A stretch of 64,000 nucleotides of DNA, from NCBI GenBank assembly GCA_026392415.1, contig JAPLCC010000040.1, forward strand, positions 1-64,000, in the 5' to 3' direction. The position numbers and the translations under genes were made by a program. Below, piece after piece: positions 1 to 8,681 of the stretch. The DNA comes from Propionibacteriales bacterium (lineage in GTDB: Bacteria > Actinomycetota > Actinomycetes > Propionibacteriales > Nocardioidaceae). How positions within the stretch are numbered: position 1 is the first letter of the stretch; each line of letters starts with the position of its first letter. The notes under the pieces were generated by a model, which searched no databases, was not told the origin of the DNA, and saw only the letters and a program-made list of their open reading frames with translations.

Positions 1-588
1 GATGGACTCGCCGGGCTTGGGGCTCGAGCACCACGCCCCCTTGTGGCGACGGTTCGCGTCGATCCGTGCCTGATGCGCGATCGGGTCGGCTTCGATGATC
101 TTCGCTTCGGCGATCTGCAGGATCCGTGCCGGCGCCTCATCGAGTGCCTCCGCGACCGCGGCATCAACGATCGCGACCTGTTGCAGGGTGAGCTTGCGGG
201 ACATCGAGGCGACCTTGTTGCCCACCCACATCTCACACCGCAACTCCTGCAGCCCGGCCCACACCAACGGCAACCGGTGCCGCAGATCGAAGCTGTCGGC
301 CAGACGACGGCGGGTCGTGAACACCGATTCGCGGCGTGCGATCGCGATCTCGACCAGAGCGATGTCCGACACCCGCGGCGTGCCTTCGCCACCAAGCGCG
401 ATGAGGCGTGGTCCGCCGTACCGGATCGGGACCGCGTTGGGTTCGTCCTGCGGATCACCCGAGAACGCATCAGCCCACGCCAACAACACCTTGAGCTTGT
501 CGACCTCGACCCGCCGACCCTCGAGCAGCAGGTCGTCAGCGGCCTGGAGCAACTGCTCCGGCGACCTGTCCACAAGACCCGAGTTCAT
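1..588 (-). CDS. DUF222 / 13E12-repeat family protein, N-terminal part (runs off the window)
   Basis: The reverse strand reads an uninterrupted 196-codon frame from ATG at 588 to the window edge, beginning MNSGLVDRSPEQLLQAADDL. It contains the DUF222 core (RRRLADSFDLRHRLP, then a WVGNKVASMSRKLT stretch). Family members usually end in an HNH nuclease domain, which would lie outside the window. They are multicopy in Nocardioides and mycobacteria (the 13E12 family), and their biological role is not settled. No Shine-Dalgarno sequence precedes the ATG. A -10-like TATCAT lies 6 nt before it on the coding strand, so the mRNA is probably leaderless, and a LexA-like box sits in the promoter. I infer a DNA-damage-inducible gene. 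The family call is firm; the nuclease function is not visible in this fragment. Confidence 0.8.
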   Translation of the reverse strand, partial: MNSGLVDRSPEQLLQAADDLLLEGRRVEVDKLKVLLAWADAFSGDPQDEPNAVPIRYGGPRLIALGGEGTPRVSDIALVEIAIARRESVFTTRRRLADSFDLRHRLPLVWAGLQELRCEMWVGNKVASMSRKLTLQQVAIVDAAVAEALDEAPARILQIAEAKIIEADPIAHQARIDANRRHKGAWCSSPKPGESI

Positions 589-594
589 ACATAG

Positions 595-623
595 ATGATA
601 CCGAACAGATATTCGAACAGCAA
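595..623 (-). promoter_or_regulatory. Candidate leaderless, LexA-controlled promoter of the DUF222 gene
   Basis: On the reverse strand, TTGCTG (623-618), a 17-nt spacer and TATCAT (600-595) are followed by 6 nt and the ATG at 588. The spacer contains, read on the plus strand at 602-615, CGAACAGATATTCG. This matches the actinobacterial and Bacillus SOS box CGAAC-RNRY-GTTYG at 13 of 14 positions (A instead of G at 611). A repressor bound there would cover the gap between the -35 and -10 elements. Some mycobacterial 13E12 genes are known to be LexA-controlled. The assignment is inferred from sequence only. Confidence 0.5.
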
Positions 624-736
624 GCGACTTGCGGGGCCTGTGGATGAGGTCGCAGCCCGAGGTCGAGCGAACTCGAGGCCGCTCCTGATCCGCACTCTCA
701 TGCCTGAGCCCGCACCGCTGTCGGAGCGGAGCGACG

Positions 737-776
737 TCTCGATACCCTCGCCCAGGGGCTCGGGCCACTCGACCAG
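737..776. repeat. Diverged copy of a dispersed intergenic repeat
   Basis: TCTCGATAC (737-745), about 20 nt of variable GC-rich sequence, then ACTCGACC (767-774) reproduce the frame of the element at 55758-55796. It lies between the DUF222 gene and accA, in a 219-bp stretch with no convincing gene. A short reverse frame through it (585-836) is best explained as translation of the repeat. Confidence 0.45.
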
Positions 777-807
777 ACTGGCGGCTACTCGACGAGCCTC
801 CCGGAGA

Positions 808-2598
808 TCAGTCCTTGAGCTCGCAGACCACTTCACCGTTGCCGATGGTGGCGCCGACCTCGGCTGTCAGGCCGGTGACCTTGCCGGCCTTGTGGGCCTT
901 GAGTGGCTGCTCCATCTTCATCGCCTCGAGCACGACCACGACGTCACCTTCGGCAACGTCCTGACCCTCCTCGACGGCGACCTTGACGATGGTGCCCTGC
1001 ATGGGGGAGGTGACCGAGTCGCCCGAGGCTGCCGAGCCGGCCTTCTTGCCAGCGGCGCGCTTGGGCTTCTTGGCGGCGCTGCCGCCACCGACAGAGATGC
1101 CGCCCAGGCCTGCGGGCAGGACGACCTCGACGCGCTTGCCGCCGACCTCGACCACCACGGTCTGCTTGTCGCCGGCCTCGTCAGCCTCGCCGGCCACGCC
1201 GCCGAAGGGAACGATCTGGTTGTCGAAGTCGGTCTCGATCCACGTCGTGTAGACGTCGAAGGAGCCCTCGCCCGTGGGGTTGGACGAGGCGACCCAGGCC
1301 GGGTCGCGGGTGATGACCTCGTGGAAGGTGATGGCGGTCGGCATGCCGTCGACCTCGAACTCGGACAGCGCGCGGCGCGAACGCTCGATCGCCTGGGTCC
1401 GGTCGCGGCCGGTGATGATCAGCTTCGCGATGAGCGAGTCGAAGGCGCCGGGGACGGTCTCGCCGTTCACGTAGCCGCCGTCGACGCGGACACCCGGGCC
1501 CTGCGGCGGGTTCCAAGCGGTGAGCGTGCCGGGGGCGGGCATGAAGTTGTTGCCGCCGTCCTCGGCGTTGATGCGGTACTCGATCGAGTGGCCGCGGATC
1601 TCGGGGTCGTCGTAGCCGAGCTCTTCGCCCGCAGCGATGCGGAACATCTCGCGGACCAGGTCGATGCCGGTGACCTCTTCGGACACGCAGTGTTCGACCT
1701 GGAGGCGGGTGTTGACCTCGAGGAAGGAGATGGTGCCGTCGGCGGCGACGAGGAACTCGCAGGTGCCTGCGCCGACGTAGTTGGCCTCCTTGAGGATCGC
1801 CTTCGAGGAGTCGTAGAGGCGCTGGTTCTGCTCGTCGGTCAGGAACGGCGCGGGCGCCTCTTCGACGAGCTTCTGGTGGCGACGCTGCAGCGAGCAGTCG
1901 CGGGTCGAGACGACGACCACGTTGCCGTACTTGTCGGCCAGGCACTGGGTCTCGACGTGGCGCGGCCGGTCGAGGAACTTCTCGACCAGGCACTCGCCGC
2001 GACCGAACGCGGAGATCGCCTCGCGGACGGCCGATTCGTAGAGCTCGGGGATCTCCTCGAGGGTGCGCGCGACCTTGAGGCCACGGCCGCCGCCACCGAA
2101 GACGGCCTTGATGGCGACCGGGAGGCCGTGCTCCTTGGCGAAGCCGATGATCTCGTCGGCGTCCTTGACGGCGTCCTTCAGGCCCGGGGCCAGCGGAGCA
2201 CCGGCGGCGAGGGCGATCTGCTTGGCCTTCGCCTTGTCGCCCAGTCCCTCGATGGCCTCGGGGGAGGGGCCGATCCAGATCAGCCTGGCGTCGATGACGG
2301 CCTGGGCGAACTCGGCGTTCTCGGCAAGGAAGCCGTAACCCGGGTGCACGGAGTCGGCGCCCGACTTCGCGGCGACGTCGAGGATCTTCTCGATCGAGAG
2401 GTACGAGTCGGCCGGCGTGGCGCCGCCGAGGGAGTAGGCCTCGTCGGCGAGCCGGACGAACAGGGCGTTCGCGTCGGGCTCGGCGTAGATCGCGACGCTG
2501 CCGATACCGGCGTCCTTGGCGGCGCGGATCACACGAACCGCGATCTCGCCTCGGTTGGCGATGAGGACCTTGCGCAGCGGCTGCACGGACTGAGACAC
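808..2598 (-). CDS. accA: Acetyl-/propionyl-CoA carboxylase alpha subunit (biotin carboxylase + biotin carboxyl carrier domain)
   Basis: 596 residues, close to the roughly 600 of mycobacterial AccA3. The protein carboxylates its own biotin with ATP and bicarbonate; the AccD beta subunit then passes the carboxyl group to an acyl-CoA. The N-terminus has the biotin carboxylase start ([17 protein letters not shown]), the ATP-grasp glycine loop GGGGRGLK and the catalytic segment [10 protein letters not shown]. The C-terminus has a biotinyl domain with AMKM, whose lysine is about residue 561. The GTG at 2598 was chosen because AGGAG lies 5 nt upstream (2604-2608) and the homology begins there; the frame extends further upstream without support. 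The gene is divergent to an acyl-CoA dehydrogenase. AccD, AccE and BirA are encoded 9-12 kb away. Confidence 0.95.
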   Translation of the reverse strand: MSQSVQPLRKVLIANRGEIAVRVIRAAKDAGIGSVAIYAEPDANALFVRLADEAYSLGGATPADSYLSIEKILDVAAKSGADSVHPGYGFLAENAEFAQAVIDARLIWIGPSPEAIEGLGDKAKAKQIALAAGAPLAPGLKDAVKDADEIIGFAKEHGLPVAIKAVFGGGGRGLKVARTLEEIPELYESAVREAISAFGRGECLVEKFLDRPRHVETQCLADKYGNVVVVSTRDCSLQRRHQKLVEEAPAPFLTDEQNQRLYDSSKAILKEANYVGAGTCEFLVAADGTISFLEVNTRLQVEHCVSEEVTGIDLVREMFRIAAGEELGYDDPEIRGHSIEYRINAEDGGNNFMPAPGTLTAWNPPQGPGVRVDGGYVNGETVPGAFDSLIAKLIITGRDRTQAIERSRRALSEFEVDGMPTAITFHEVITRDPAWVASSNPTGEGSFDVYTTWIETDFDNQIVPFGGVAGEADEAGDKQTVVVEVGGKRVEVVLPAGLGGISVGGGSAAKKPKRAAGKKAGSAASGDSVTSPMQGTIVKVAVEEGQDVAEGDVVVVLEAMKMEQPLKAHKAGKVTGLTAEVGATIGNGEVVCELKD

Positions 2599-2722
2599 GG
2601 GAACTCCTGTCGAGCGGTCGATGGCCATGCTTCGCATGCCAACGTCGGATTCTAGGGCGTCCTGTGTTCGGGCTCTTGACCGGATCCAGAGACCGGTCAG
2701 TAACCAATCGGCCAGCACTCGT

Positions 2723-2740
2723 GGTTAGCAATCATTAACC
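2723..2740. promoter_or_regulatory. Candidate operator between accA and the acyl-CoA dehydrogenase gene
   Basis: GGTTAGCAATCATTAACC is an imperfect inverted repeat with GGTTA/TAACC arms in the 162-bp divergent region. It sits just upstream of a -10-like TAGGAT (2749-2754) that is followed by 6 nt and the ATG at 2761, so the dehydrogenase mRNA is probably leaderless. Fatty-acid genes of actinobacteria are often controlled by TetR-family repressors at such sites. The regulator is not in the window. Confidence 0.4.
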
Positions 2741-2760
2741 AAGCGCTCTAGGATGTCTCC

Positions 2761-3966
2761 ATGACCTCCTTCGAACTGTCGCGCGAGCACGAGGAGTTCC
2801 GCCGCACGGTGCGGGACTTCGCCGAGGCGAACATCCGTCCGCACGTCGCCGCATGGGACAAGGCGCACCACTTCCCGATCGATGTCGTGCAGAAGATGGG
2901 CGATCTCGGCCTGTTCGGCCTCACCTCGCCGGAGGAGTACGGCGGCGCCGGGCTCGAGGCCGAGGACGGCCCGTTCACCTCCCTGTGCCTGGCCATCGAA
3001 GAGCTCGGCCGCGTCGACCAGTCGATCGGCGTGACGCTCGAGGCGGGCGTCGGTCTCGGCATCAACCCGATCCTCACCTACGGCACCGAGGAGCAGAAGA
3101 AGACCTGGCTGCCCGACCTCGTCTCCGGTCAGCGGCTCGCCGGCTTCGGTCTGACCGAGCCCGGCGCGGGCTCCGATGCCGGTGCGACGAAGACGAAGGC
3201 CGACGTCGACGGGGCCACCGGTGAGTGGGTGATCAACGGCAGCAAGCAGTTCATCAGCAACTCCGGCTCGGAGATCACCTCCCTGGTGACGGTGACCGCG
3301 CGCACCGGCGTCACCGAGTCGGGCAAGGCCGAGATCTCCACGATCCTGGTGCCCTCCGGCACCCCCGGGTTCGTCGTCGAGCCTGCCTACGACAAGCTCG
3401 GATGGCACATCTCCGACACGCACCCCCTGACGTTCGTCGACTGCCGGGTGCCCGCGGACAACCTCGTCGGGGAGCGCGGCCGCGGTTACGCCCAGTTCCT
3501 CGCCACCCTCGACGACGGTCGGGTCGCCATTGCGGCGCTCGCCGTCGGCCTCCTCCAGGCGTGCGTCGACCTCACCGTCGAGTACGCCCTGGACCGCCAG
3601 ACGATGGGCGGCCCGATCGGGCGCAAGCAGGGCGTCGCTTTCCAGATCGCCGACCTCGAGGTGATGCTGCACGCGTCGCGCATGCTGACCTACCGGGCGG
3701 CGGCCATGAAGGACGCCATGCTCGGCGACGGTGGTCCGTCGGTGAAGGAGTTCAAGCAGGCTGCTTCGGTCGCCAAGCTGTACGCCTCGGAGTCCGCCGT
3801 CACCGCGACCCGGATCGCGACACAGGTCTTCGGCGGCTACGGCTTCATGGAGGAATACCCCGTCGCGCGGTTCTACCGCGACGCCAAGATCCTCGAGATC
3901 GGCGAGGGCACCTCCGAGGTGCAGCGGATACTGATCGCTCGCGGTCTCGGCCTGCCGGTCGAGTAG
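2761..3966 (+). CDS. Acyl-CoA dehydrogenase
   Basis: 401 residues, the normal family length. FAD-dependent alpha,beta-dehydrogenation of an acyl-CoA. The N-terminal helical domain (about 1-120) leads to the FAD-binding loop FGLTEPGAGSDAG and FISNSGSEI. The C-terminal domain has the IATQVFGGYGF signature and ends with ILEIGEGTSEVQ, whose Glu is the usual catalytic base of this type. Substrate cannot be read from sequence. Its placement divergent to accA suggests branched-chain or fatty acyl-CoA catabolism feeding the carboxylase. The start fits the leaderless pattern (TAGGAT, 6 nt, ATG). It converges on the gene at 3977 with a 10-bp gap, so the two transcripts end almost at the same point. Confidence 0.93.
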   Translation: MTSFELSREHEEFRRTVRDFAEANIRPHVAAWDKAHHFPIDVVQKMGDLGLFGLTSPEEYGGAGLEAEDGPFTSLCLAIEELGRVDQSIGVTLEAGVGLGINPILTYGTEEQKKTWLPDLVSGQRLAGFGLTEPGAGSDAGATKTKADVDGATGEWVINGSKQFISNSGSEITSLVTVTARTGVTESGKAEISTILVPSGTPGFVVEPAYDKLGWHISDTHPLTFVDCRVPADNLVGERGRGYAQFLATLDDGRVAIAALAVGLLQACVDLTVEYALDRQTMGGPIGRKQGVAFQIADLEVMLHASRMLTYRAAAMKDAMLGDGGPSVKEFKQAASVAKLYASESAVTATRIATQVFGGYGFMEEYPVARFYRDAKILEIGEGTSEVQRILIARGLGLPVE

Positions 3967-3976
3967 TCCTGACGGT

Positions 3977-5299
3977 CTAACCGCGGTGCTTGCCGTGTCG
4001 GGTGTGGTGGCGACGCAGGCGGTCGAGCAGCACCAGCAGCGCGGCCAGCAGGACCAGCCCGCCACCGACCAGCAGCTGCTGCCCGGTGGGTCCGTCGCTG
4101 TCGTCGACCCGGGGTGCAAGGGGCTCGGCCGCGACGGGCGGTTGCAGCGTCCCGTCGACCAGGCGTGAGCCGGGCTGCGGCCCGATCAACCCGTTGATCT
4201 CCGTGTACGCCGGCACGCCGTCCAGCGGCTCGCCCGTCGTTGCCAATGTCAGCGTCGCCGGCACCCGCAGGGCCAGCGCCTCCGGGCTCGCCTCATCGGT
4301 GCCGGTCCAGCTGATCAGGACGTAGTGCATCCCCGCGAGCGACTCGGTGTTGATGCCCGCGTCGTACGAGTCGCGGTTGGGGTAGGCCACCTGGTGCGAC
4401 TGCGCGCCGGTCCGGAAGCGCCCGGTGCGCTGCCCCTTGGTCCAGTCCTTCGGCCGCCCGTCGCCGAACGACACCTCGCTGGTGCCGAGCAGCGGCCCGA
4501 CGATGTCGACACCGATCCGGTCGGTCGCCGGCGCGTCCTCGGGCAGGACGGCGTCGAGCTGGGCCTGCAGGGACTGGTCCCAGTCCAGGGGCACTGCCAG
4601 CGCCACGGTCCGACCCGGTCGCAGCTCGAAGTCGAAGCTGCCGTCGCGGACCACCGGGGCGTTCGTCGGGGTCGTCCCGAACGGCACGCTGCGTCGATTG
4701 GCCGCTGGCGTGAGCGTGACCCAGTCCGGTTGCTCGGGCTCCGGCAGCAGGTCGAAGGCGTAGGCCGAGAGCGGCGGCTCCTCGTAGACGAGGATCTCGA
4801 CGTCGCGGCCGGCATCGGCGCGGTCGCTCGGTACGCCGACGGAGAGGTGGAGCGCGTCGGCGGTCGCGCACTCGTGGTCCGTCACGTCCGTCCATGACGA
4901 CACGGTCGTGAACAGCAGCGGTGCCGGCTCGCCCTGGGTCGGACGGAAGACGCCGCTGCTGCCGCATCCCTGGTCGCCCGGCGTCGTACCGACCTTGAGG
5001 CGGACGCCTTCGCCGATCGAGTCGCCGGCGCCCACGAACAGCGCCGCGACGTGGAACGTGCTGCCGGTCTCGCTGCGCGGGAGGCGGTAGTGGACCTCGT
5101 CGTCGGCGGGGAGGCGGTCGAGGTAGCGGCCGGTGCCGATGTCCGGCGCCCGGGCGGGATCGACGGTTCCGGAGACCTGCGTACCCGCCAACGGCGGGCC
5201 GGGGTCGTCCTCGGCGTGAGCCGCCGCCCCGATCGCGCACGCGAAGAGGGCGAAAGCGAGGACGGCGACGCGGGTCAGCGTGCCCAGAGGTCGGTCCAC
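3977..5299 (-). CDS. Secreted, membrane-anchored protein of unknown function
   Basis: 440 residues. The N-terminus is a clear signal peptide (hydrophobic VAVLAFALFACAIGAAAHA, likely cleaved near residue 28). Near the C-terminus lies one hydrophobic segment (QLLVGGGLVLLAALLVLL) followed by a basic, His- and Arg-rich tail. This is the layout of a type I protein with a large extracytoplasmic body. No catalytic motif was recognised; the body is rich in beta-type sequence and has two cysteines in the first third. It overlaps the maf stop by 25 bp and is probably co-transcribed with it, although a functional link to Maf is not apparent. Confidence 0.7.
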   Translation of the reverse strand: MDRPLGTLTRVAVLAFALFACAIGAAAHAEDDPGPPLAGTQVSGTVDPARAPDIGTGRYLDRLPADDEVHYRLPRSETGSTFHVAALFVGAGDSIGEGVRLKVGTTPGDQGCGSSGVFRPTQGEPAPLLFTTVSSWTDVTDHECATADALHLSVGVPSDRADAGRDVEILVYEEPPLSAYAFDLLPEPEQPDWVTLTPAANRRSVPFGTTPTNAPVVRDGSFDFELRPGRTVALAVPLDWDQSLQAQLDAVLPEDAPATDRIGVDIVGPLLGTSEVSFGDGRPKDWTKGQRTGRFRTGAQSHQVAYPNRDSYDAGINTESLAGMHYVLISWTGTDEASPEALALRVPATLTLATTGEPLDGVPAYTEINGLIGPQPGSRLVDGTLQPPVAAEPLAPRVDDSDGPTGQQLLVGGGLVLLAALLVLLDRLRRHHTRHGKHRG

Positions 5300-5874
5300 C
5301 GGTGCCCGACCTCCCGGACGAGTCCGCGCACCAGCGGCAGGCTGACGCCGACCACGTTGTGGTGGTCGCCCTCGATGCCCGTGACGAAGGCGCCGCCGAG
5401 GCCGTCGACGGTGAATGCGCCGGCGACGTGGAGCGGCTCTCCGGTGGCGACGTAGGCGGTGATCTCGTCGTCCGTCACGTTCGCGAAGTGCACGGTCGTC
5501 GATGCGGTCGCGGCCGTCTGCTTGCCGGCGGCGACGTCGCGCAGGCAGTGGCCCGTGTGGAGTACGCCGGTACGGCCGCGCATGGCGTGCCAGCGCCGTA
5601 CGGCCTCCTCGGCGTCCGCAGGCTTGCCGAGTGCCTCGCCCTCGAACTCGAGGACGGAGTCACAGCCGAGGACGAGTGCGTCCGTCGGCAGGTCGCTGCG
5701 CGCGGCCACGGCATGGCACTTCAGGTCGGCCAGACGAAGGGCGAGCTCGCCGGGCGGGACACCGACGACCTGTGACTCGTCGACGCCGGAGACGATCACC
5801 TGCGGGTCCAGACCGGCGCTCCGCAGGGTGGCCAGGCGGGCAGGTGAGGCAGAGGCGAGGACGAACACGGGCAC
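5275..5874 (-). CDS. maf: Maf family nucleotide pyrophosphatase
   Basis: 199 residues. Maf proteins hydrolyse non-canonical or modified nucleoside triphosphates to monophosphates and pyrophosphate. The N-terminal SASPARLATLR loop, the central GCDSVLEFEGEALGKP acidic loop and the LPLVRGLVREVG C-terminal helix are recognisable. In M. tuberculosis the maf gene (Rv3282) sits between accE5 and accA3. Here it lies in the same broad block but has been separated from accE by several inserted genes. The start at 5874 directly precedes the conserved first strand. Confidence 0.9.
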   Translation of the reverse strand: MPVFVLASASPARLATLRSAGLDPQVIVSGVDESQVVGVPPGELALRLADLKCHAVAARSDLPTDALVLGCDSVLEFEGEALGKPADAEEAVRRWHAMRGRTGVLHTGHCLRDVAAGKQTAATASTTVHFANVTDDEITAYVATGEPLHVAGAFTVDGLGGAFVTGIEGDHHNVVGVSLPLVRGLVREVGHRWTDLWAR

Positions 5875-5902
5875 GCCGTCAGACTACTGAGCCGCCCGAT
5901 GG

Positions 5903-6988
5903 TCAGCCGCGGGTGACCTCCAGGCCGAGCCAGTCGGCCAGTGCCTGGACCTCGGCCTCGACCGCGTCGCCGATCTCCGGGGCCCACGGGAAGTCCTCGT
6001 GGACCGCGTGGACCCGCAGCACCCCGGCCTTGCGATCGGCCTTGGCGTCGAGCTTCCCGACCAAGCGGTCGGCGTACAGGATCGGCAGGGCGAAGTAGCC
6101 CCAGCGCCGCGTCGCTGCCGGTTTGTACATCTCCAGGACGTACTCGAAGTCGAACAGGTCCTGCGCCCGATTGCGGTCGTAGACCAGGCGGTCGAACGGG
6201 GAGAGCAACGCGCACCTCCCCTCGAACGCTTCCTCGGACGCGGCGAGGGCGTCCGCGTCGACTCTCCAGTCGCCGTCGATGCCGTCGATCGTGACTGCCT
6301 CGCCACTGCCGCCGGCGCCGATCTCCTCGCCACCGTTGCCCTTCGACCGTGACCGGGCGATCCCGAGCGAGGCGAGCCGGCGGCGGTCGAGCTCGTCGCG
6401 GGCGTCGTCGTAGGACGGCACCTCGAGCTCGGCGGGGTAGACCCGCTCCGCCAGGTCGTAGGTGCGAAGCCTGCCCCGGCGGCCGCAGACGGCGATGGCG
6501 CCGGTGAGTGTGAGCATTTCCAGGAGTCGGTTGACGTTCTTGTCGTTGTTCCAGCCGCTCGACGCCCAGGGCACCTGACAGGTGTCGGGCACCTCGGCGG
6601 CGGTCTGCGGGCCCTCGGCCTCGAGTCGCGCGAGCACGTCGGCGCGAAATCCCTCGTTGGCGCCGAGCCACTCATGGATCGAGGGATGCAGGTCGCGAGG
6701 CAAGGTCGCGAGGACGAGGCCGACGTCCTCCATCGGACGGACGTACGACGAGTGCTCGACCAGGGCCCGCTCGGTCTCGAGCGCGAACCGCAGGTCCGAG
6801 GGTGAGTAGGCGGCGCCGAGGCGCGACCACGCGACCAGGTCGACATTGGGTGCGATCGCTGCCGTCGGGTCGATCTGGAGCAGCGTCAGGTGGTCGACGG
6901 TCGCGACCAGCGAGTCCGGCCGCCACGCGTCGAGCAGCTGGGCCCGGACGGCGATCTGTCGGGCCTGCTGTCGATCGAATCGGGTCAT
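5903..6988 (-). CDS. Winged-helix DNA glycosylase, AlkX/YcaQ type (HTH_42 family)
   Basis: 361 residues. The family consists of three tandem winged-helix modules and includes E. coli YcaQ (AlkX) and Streptomyces AlkZ, monofunctional glycosylases that unhook interstrand crosslinks or remove bulky N7 adducts. The catalytic motif is visible as Q-I-D in TLLQIDPTAAI (about residues 38-40). A QxD pattern is described for the AlkX branch, while AlkZ carries QxQ. The C-terminal hallmark LLSPFDRLVYDRNRAQDLFDF and the segment FALPILYADRLVGKLD are present. It follows the DUF885 gene by 13 bp and is probably co-transcribed with it. The fold and motif are seen; the substrate is inferred. Confidence 0.85.
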   Translation of the reverse strand: MTRFDRQQARQIAVRAQLLDAWRPDSLVATVDHLTLLQIDPTAAIAPNVDLVAWSRLGAAYSPSDLRFALETERALVEHSSYVRPMEDVGLVLATLPRDLHPSIHEWLGANEGFRADVLARLEAEGPQTAAEVPDTCQVPWASSGWNNDKNVNRLLEMLTLTGAIAVCGRRGRLRTYDLAERVYPAELEVPSYDDARDELDRRRLASLGIARSRSKGNGGEEIGAGGSGEAVTIDGIDGDWRVDADALAASEEAFEGRCALLSPFDRLVYDRNRAQDLFDFEYVLEMYKPAATRRWGYFALPILYADRLVGKLDAKADRKAGVLRVHAVHEDFPWAPEIGDAVEAEVQALADWLGLEVTRG

Positions 6989-7001
6989 CGGGTCGTCGCC
7001 G

Positions 7002-8672
7002 TCACAAGCGGGCGAGGGCTGCCTTCAGCGGGTCCAGGCCCAGCGAGCCGAGGTCGAGCGCGGCGGCGTGGAAGGCCTTGAGGTCGAAGGCAGTGCCGTG
7101 GCGAGCCTGCGCGTCGGCACGTGCCTCGAGCCAGATCCGCTCGCCCACCTTGTAGGACGGCGCCTGGCCCGGCCAGCCGAGGTAGCGGTTGACCTCGAAC
7201 TTCAAGGACCCGTCGTCCATCCGTGAGTGGGCGCGCATGAACTCGAAGACGCGGTCGGCGTCCCACACCTCGCCGGGGCGCCAGCCAAACGGGTTGTCCT
7301 TCGGGATCGTCAGGCCCAGGTGCACGCCGATGTCGACGATCACTCGCGCCGCCCGGAAGCCCTGCATGTCGAGGAAACCGAGCCGGTCGCCCGGATCGGC
7401 GAAGTAGCCGAGCTCGTCCATCAGCCGCTCGGAGTAGAGCGCCCAACCCTCGCCGTGGCCGCTGACCCAGCAGAGCAGGCGCTGCCAGCGGTTGAGCAGC
7501 TCGGCCTGGTGCACGACCTGCGCGCACTGGAGGTGGTGGCCGGGCACGCCCTCGTGGAAGACGGTGGTCGTCTCGCGCCACGTGGAGTACTGCTTGTGGT
7601 CGTCGGTGAAGGAGAACCACATCGTCCCGGGGCGGGAGAAGTCCTCGTTGGGCGGGGAGTACCACGCACCGCCGTCGTTGGTCGGCGCCACCTTGCACTG
7701 CAGGGTGCGGATCGGCTCGGCGATGTCGAAGTGCACGCCGTTGAAGTCGGCGAGGATCGCATCGGACTTGGCCTGCATCCAGGCCTGGAAGGCCTCGCGG
7801 CTGCCGCAGTCGCGGGCGGGGTCGGCGTCGAGCGCGGCCACGGCGTCGGCGACCGAGCCGCCGCTGACGATCCGCTGGGCCGTCGCGGCCATGTCGTCCT
7901 CGATGCGCTTGAGCTCCTCCCAGCCCCAGGCGTAGGTCTCCTCCAGGTCGACGGTTGCGCCGAGGAAGTAGCGCGACGCCAGTGCGTAGGCCTCGCGGCC
8001 GACGCCATCGGTCTCGCGGCCGCGAGGCAGGAGGTCGGTCTCGATGAACCTGCCGAACTCGGCGTACGACGCGGAGGCCGCCTCGGCAGCGCGGGTCAGT
8101 GCCGGCTTGAGCGCATCGGGCGCGGCCGCAACAGCACCCTGGAAGTAGTCACCGGCGCTGCCCTCCTGACCGGTCCAGCCGCGCACCTGGCTGGCGACCT
8201 CGGCGTACTGCCGGCGGGCGGAGACCCGGCCGGCAGCGGCCTCCTCGAGCAGCGTGGCGCGGTAGCCGTCGAGGGCCGCAGGGACGGCCGACAGGCGCTG
8301 GCCGATCACGTCCCACTCGTCGTCGGTCCCGGTCGGCATCAGGTCGAAGATCTCGCGGATCGCGTGGATGCCGCTGCTGATCACGGAGACCTCGCTGCGG
8401 TCGATGCGGGCGTCGGCCCTCTCGACGGTCAGCCCGACCCGCTCCAGGAAGGCGTCCTTCGCCACCTGCTCGCGGGCATCGCTTGCCTCCAGTGCGGCGA
8501 CGTCGGCGAGCGCCCGGCGGTGCAGCTCCTCGCTGGCGGAGAAGCCGTCGGGAGACAGGTCGGGCAGCTCGTGGTCGTGCCCGGGGATCCCGGCGTACGT
8601 CGCGGTGAGGGGGTCGAGTGCGGCGACGTCCTCGACGAACTGGTCGGTGCGGGCATCCACGGGTCGCGTCAT
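7002..8672 (-). CDS. DUF885 family protein (putative zinc metallopeptidase)
   Basis: 556 residues, the usual DUF885 length. The family is a helical, M32-like zincin group. The signature HEGVPGHHLQ is present around residue 370 and supplies the likely metal ligands and catalytic Glu. A C-terminal YKVGERIWLEARADAQ segment, typical of the family, is also present. No signal peptide is visible, so the protein should be cytoplasmic. Natural substrates are not established for most members. It is the first gene of a probable two-gene unit with the AlkX glycosylase, and a WYL regulator gene lies just upstream on the same strand (8682-9653, 9-bp gap). Confidence 0.87.
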   Translation of the reverse strand: MTRPVDARTDQFVEDVAALDPLTATYAGIPGHDHELPDLSPDGFSASEELHRRALADVAALEASDAREQVAKDAFLERVGLTVERADARIDRSEVSVISSGIHAIREIFDLMPTGTDDEWDVIGQRLSAVPAALDGYRATLLEEAAAGRVSARRQYAEVASQVRGWTGQEGSAGDYFQGAVAAAPDALKPALTRAAEAASASYAEFGRFIETDLLPRGRETDGVGREAYALASRYFLGATVDLEETYAWGWEELKRIEDDMAATAQRIVSGGSVADAVAALDADPARDCGSREAFQAWMQAKSDAILADFNGVHFDIAEPIRTLQCKVAPTNDGGAWYSPPNEDFSRPGTMWFSFTDDHKQYSTWRETTTVFHEGVPGHHLQCAQVVHQAELLNRWQRLLCWVSGHGEGWALYSERLMDELGYFADPGDRLGFLDMQGFRAARVIVDIGVHLGLTIPKDNPFGWRPGEVWDADRVFEFMRAHSRMDDGSLKFEVNRYLGWPGQAPSYKVGERIWLEARADAQARHGTAFDLKAFHAAALDLGSLGLDPLKAALARL

Positions 8673-8681
8673 GCGGGAACC

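Noticed and set aside
585..836. Reverse-strand 83-codon frame between the DUF222 gene and accA
   Set aside because: It overlaps the promoter of the DUF222 gene and is translated largely from a dispersed repeat; no ribosome site.
595..2655. Very long plus-strand open frame opposite accA
   Set aside because: An antisense shadow typical of high-GC coding DNA; the reverse strand encodes an unmistakable biotin carboxylase. Many similar long frames (for example opposite 11561-13165, 33784-35793 and 45062-47947) were discarded for the same reason.
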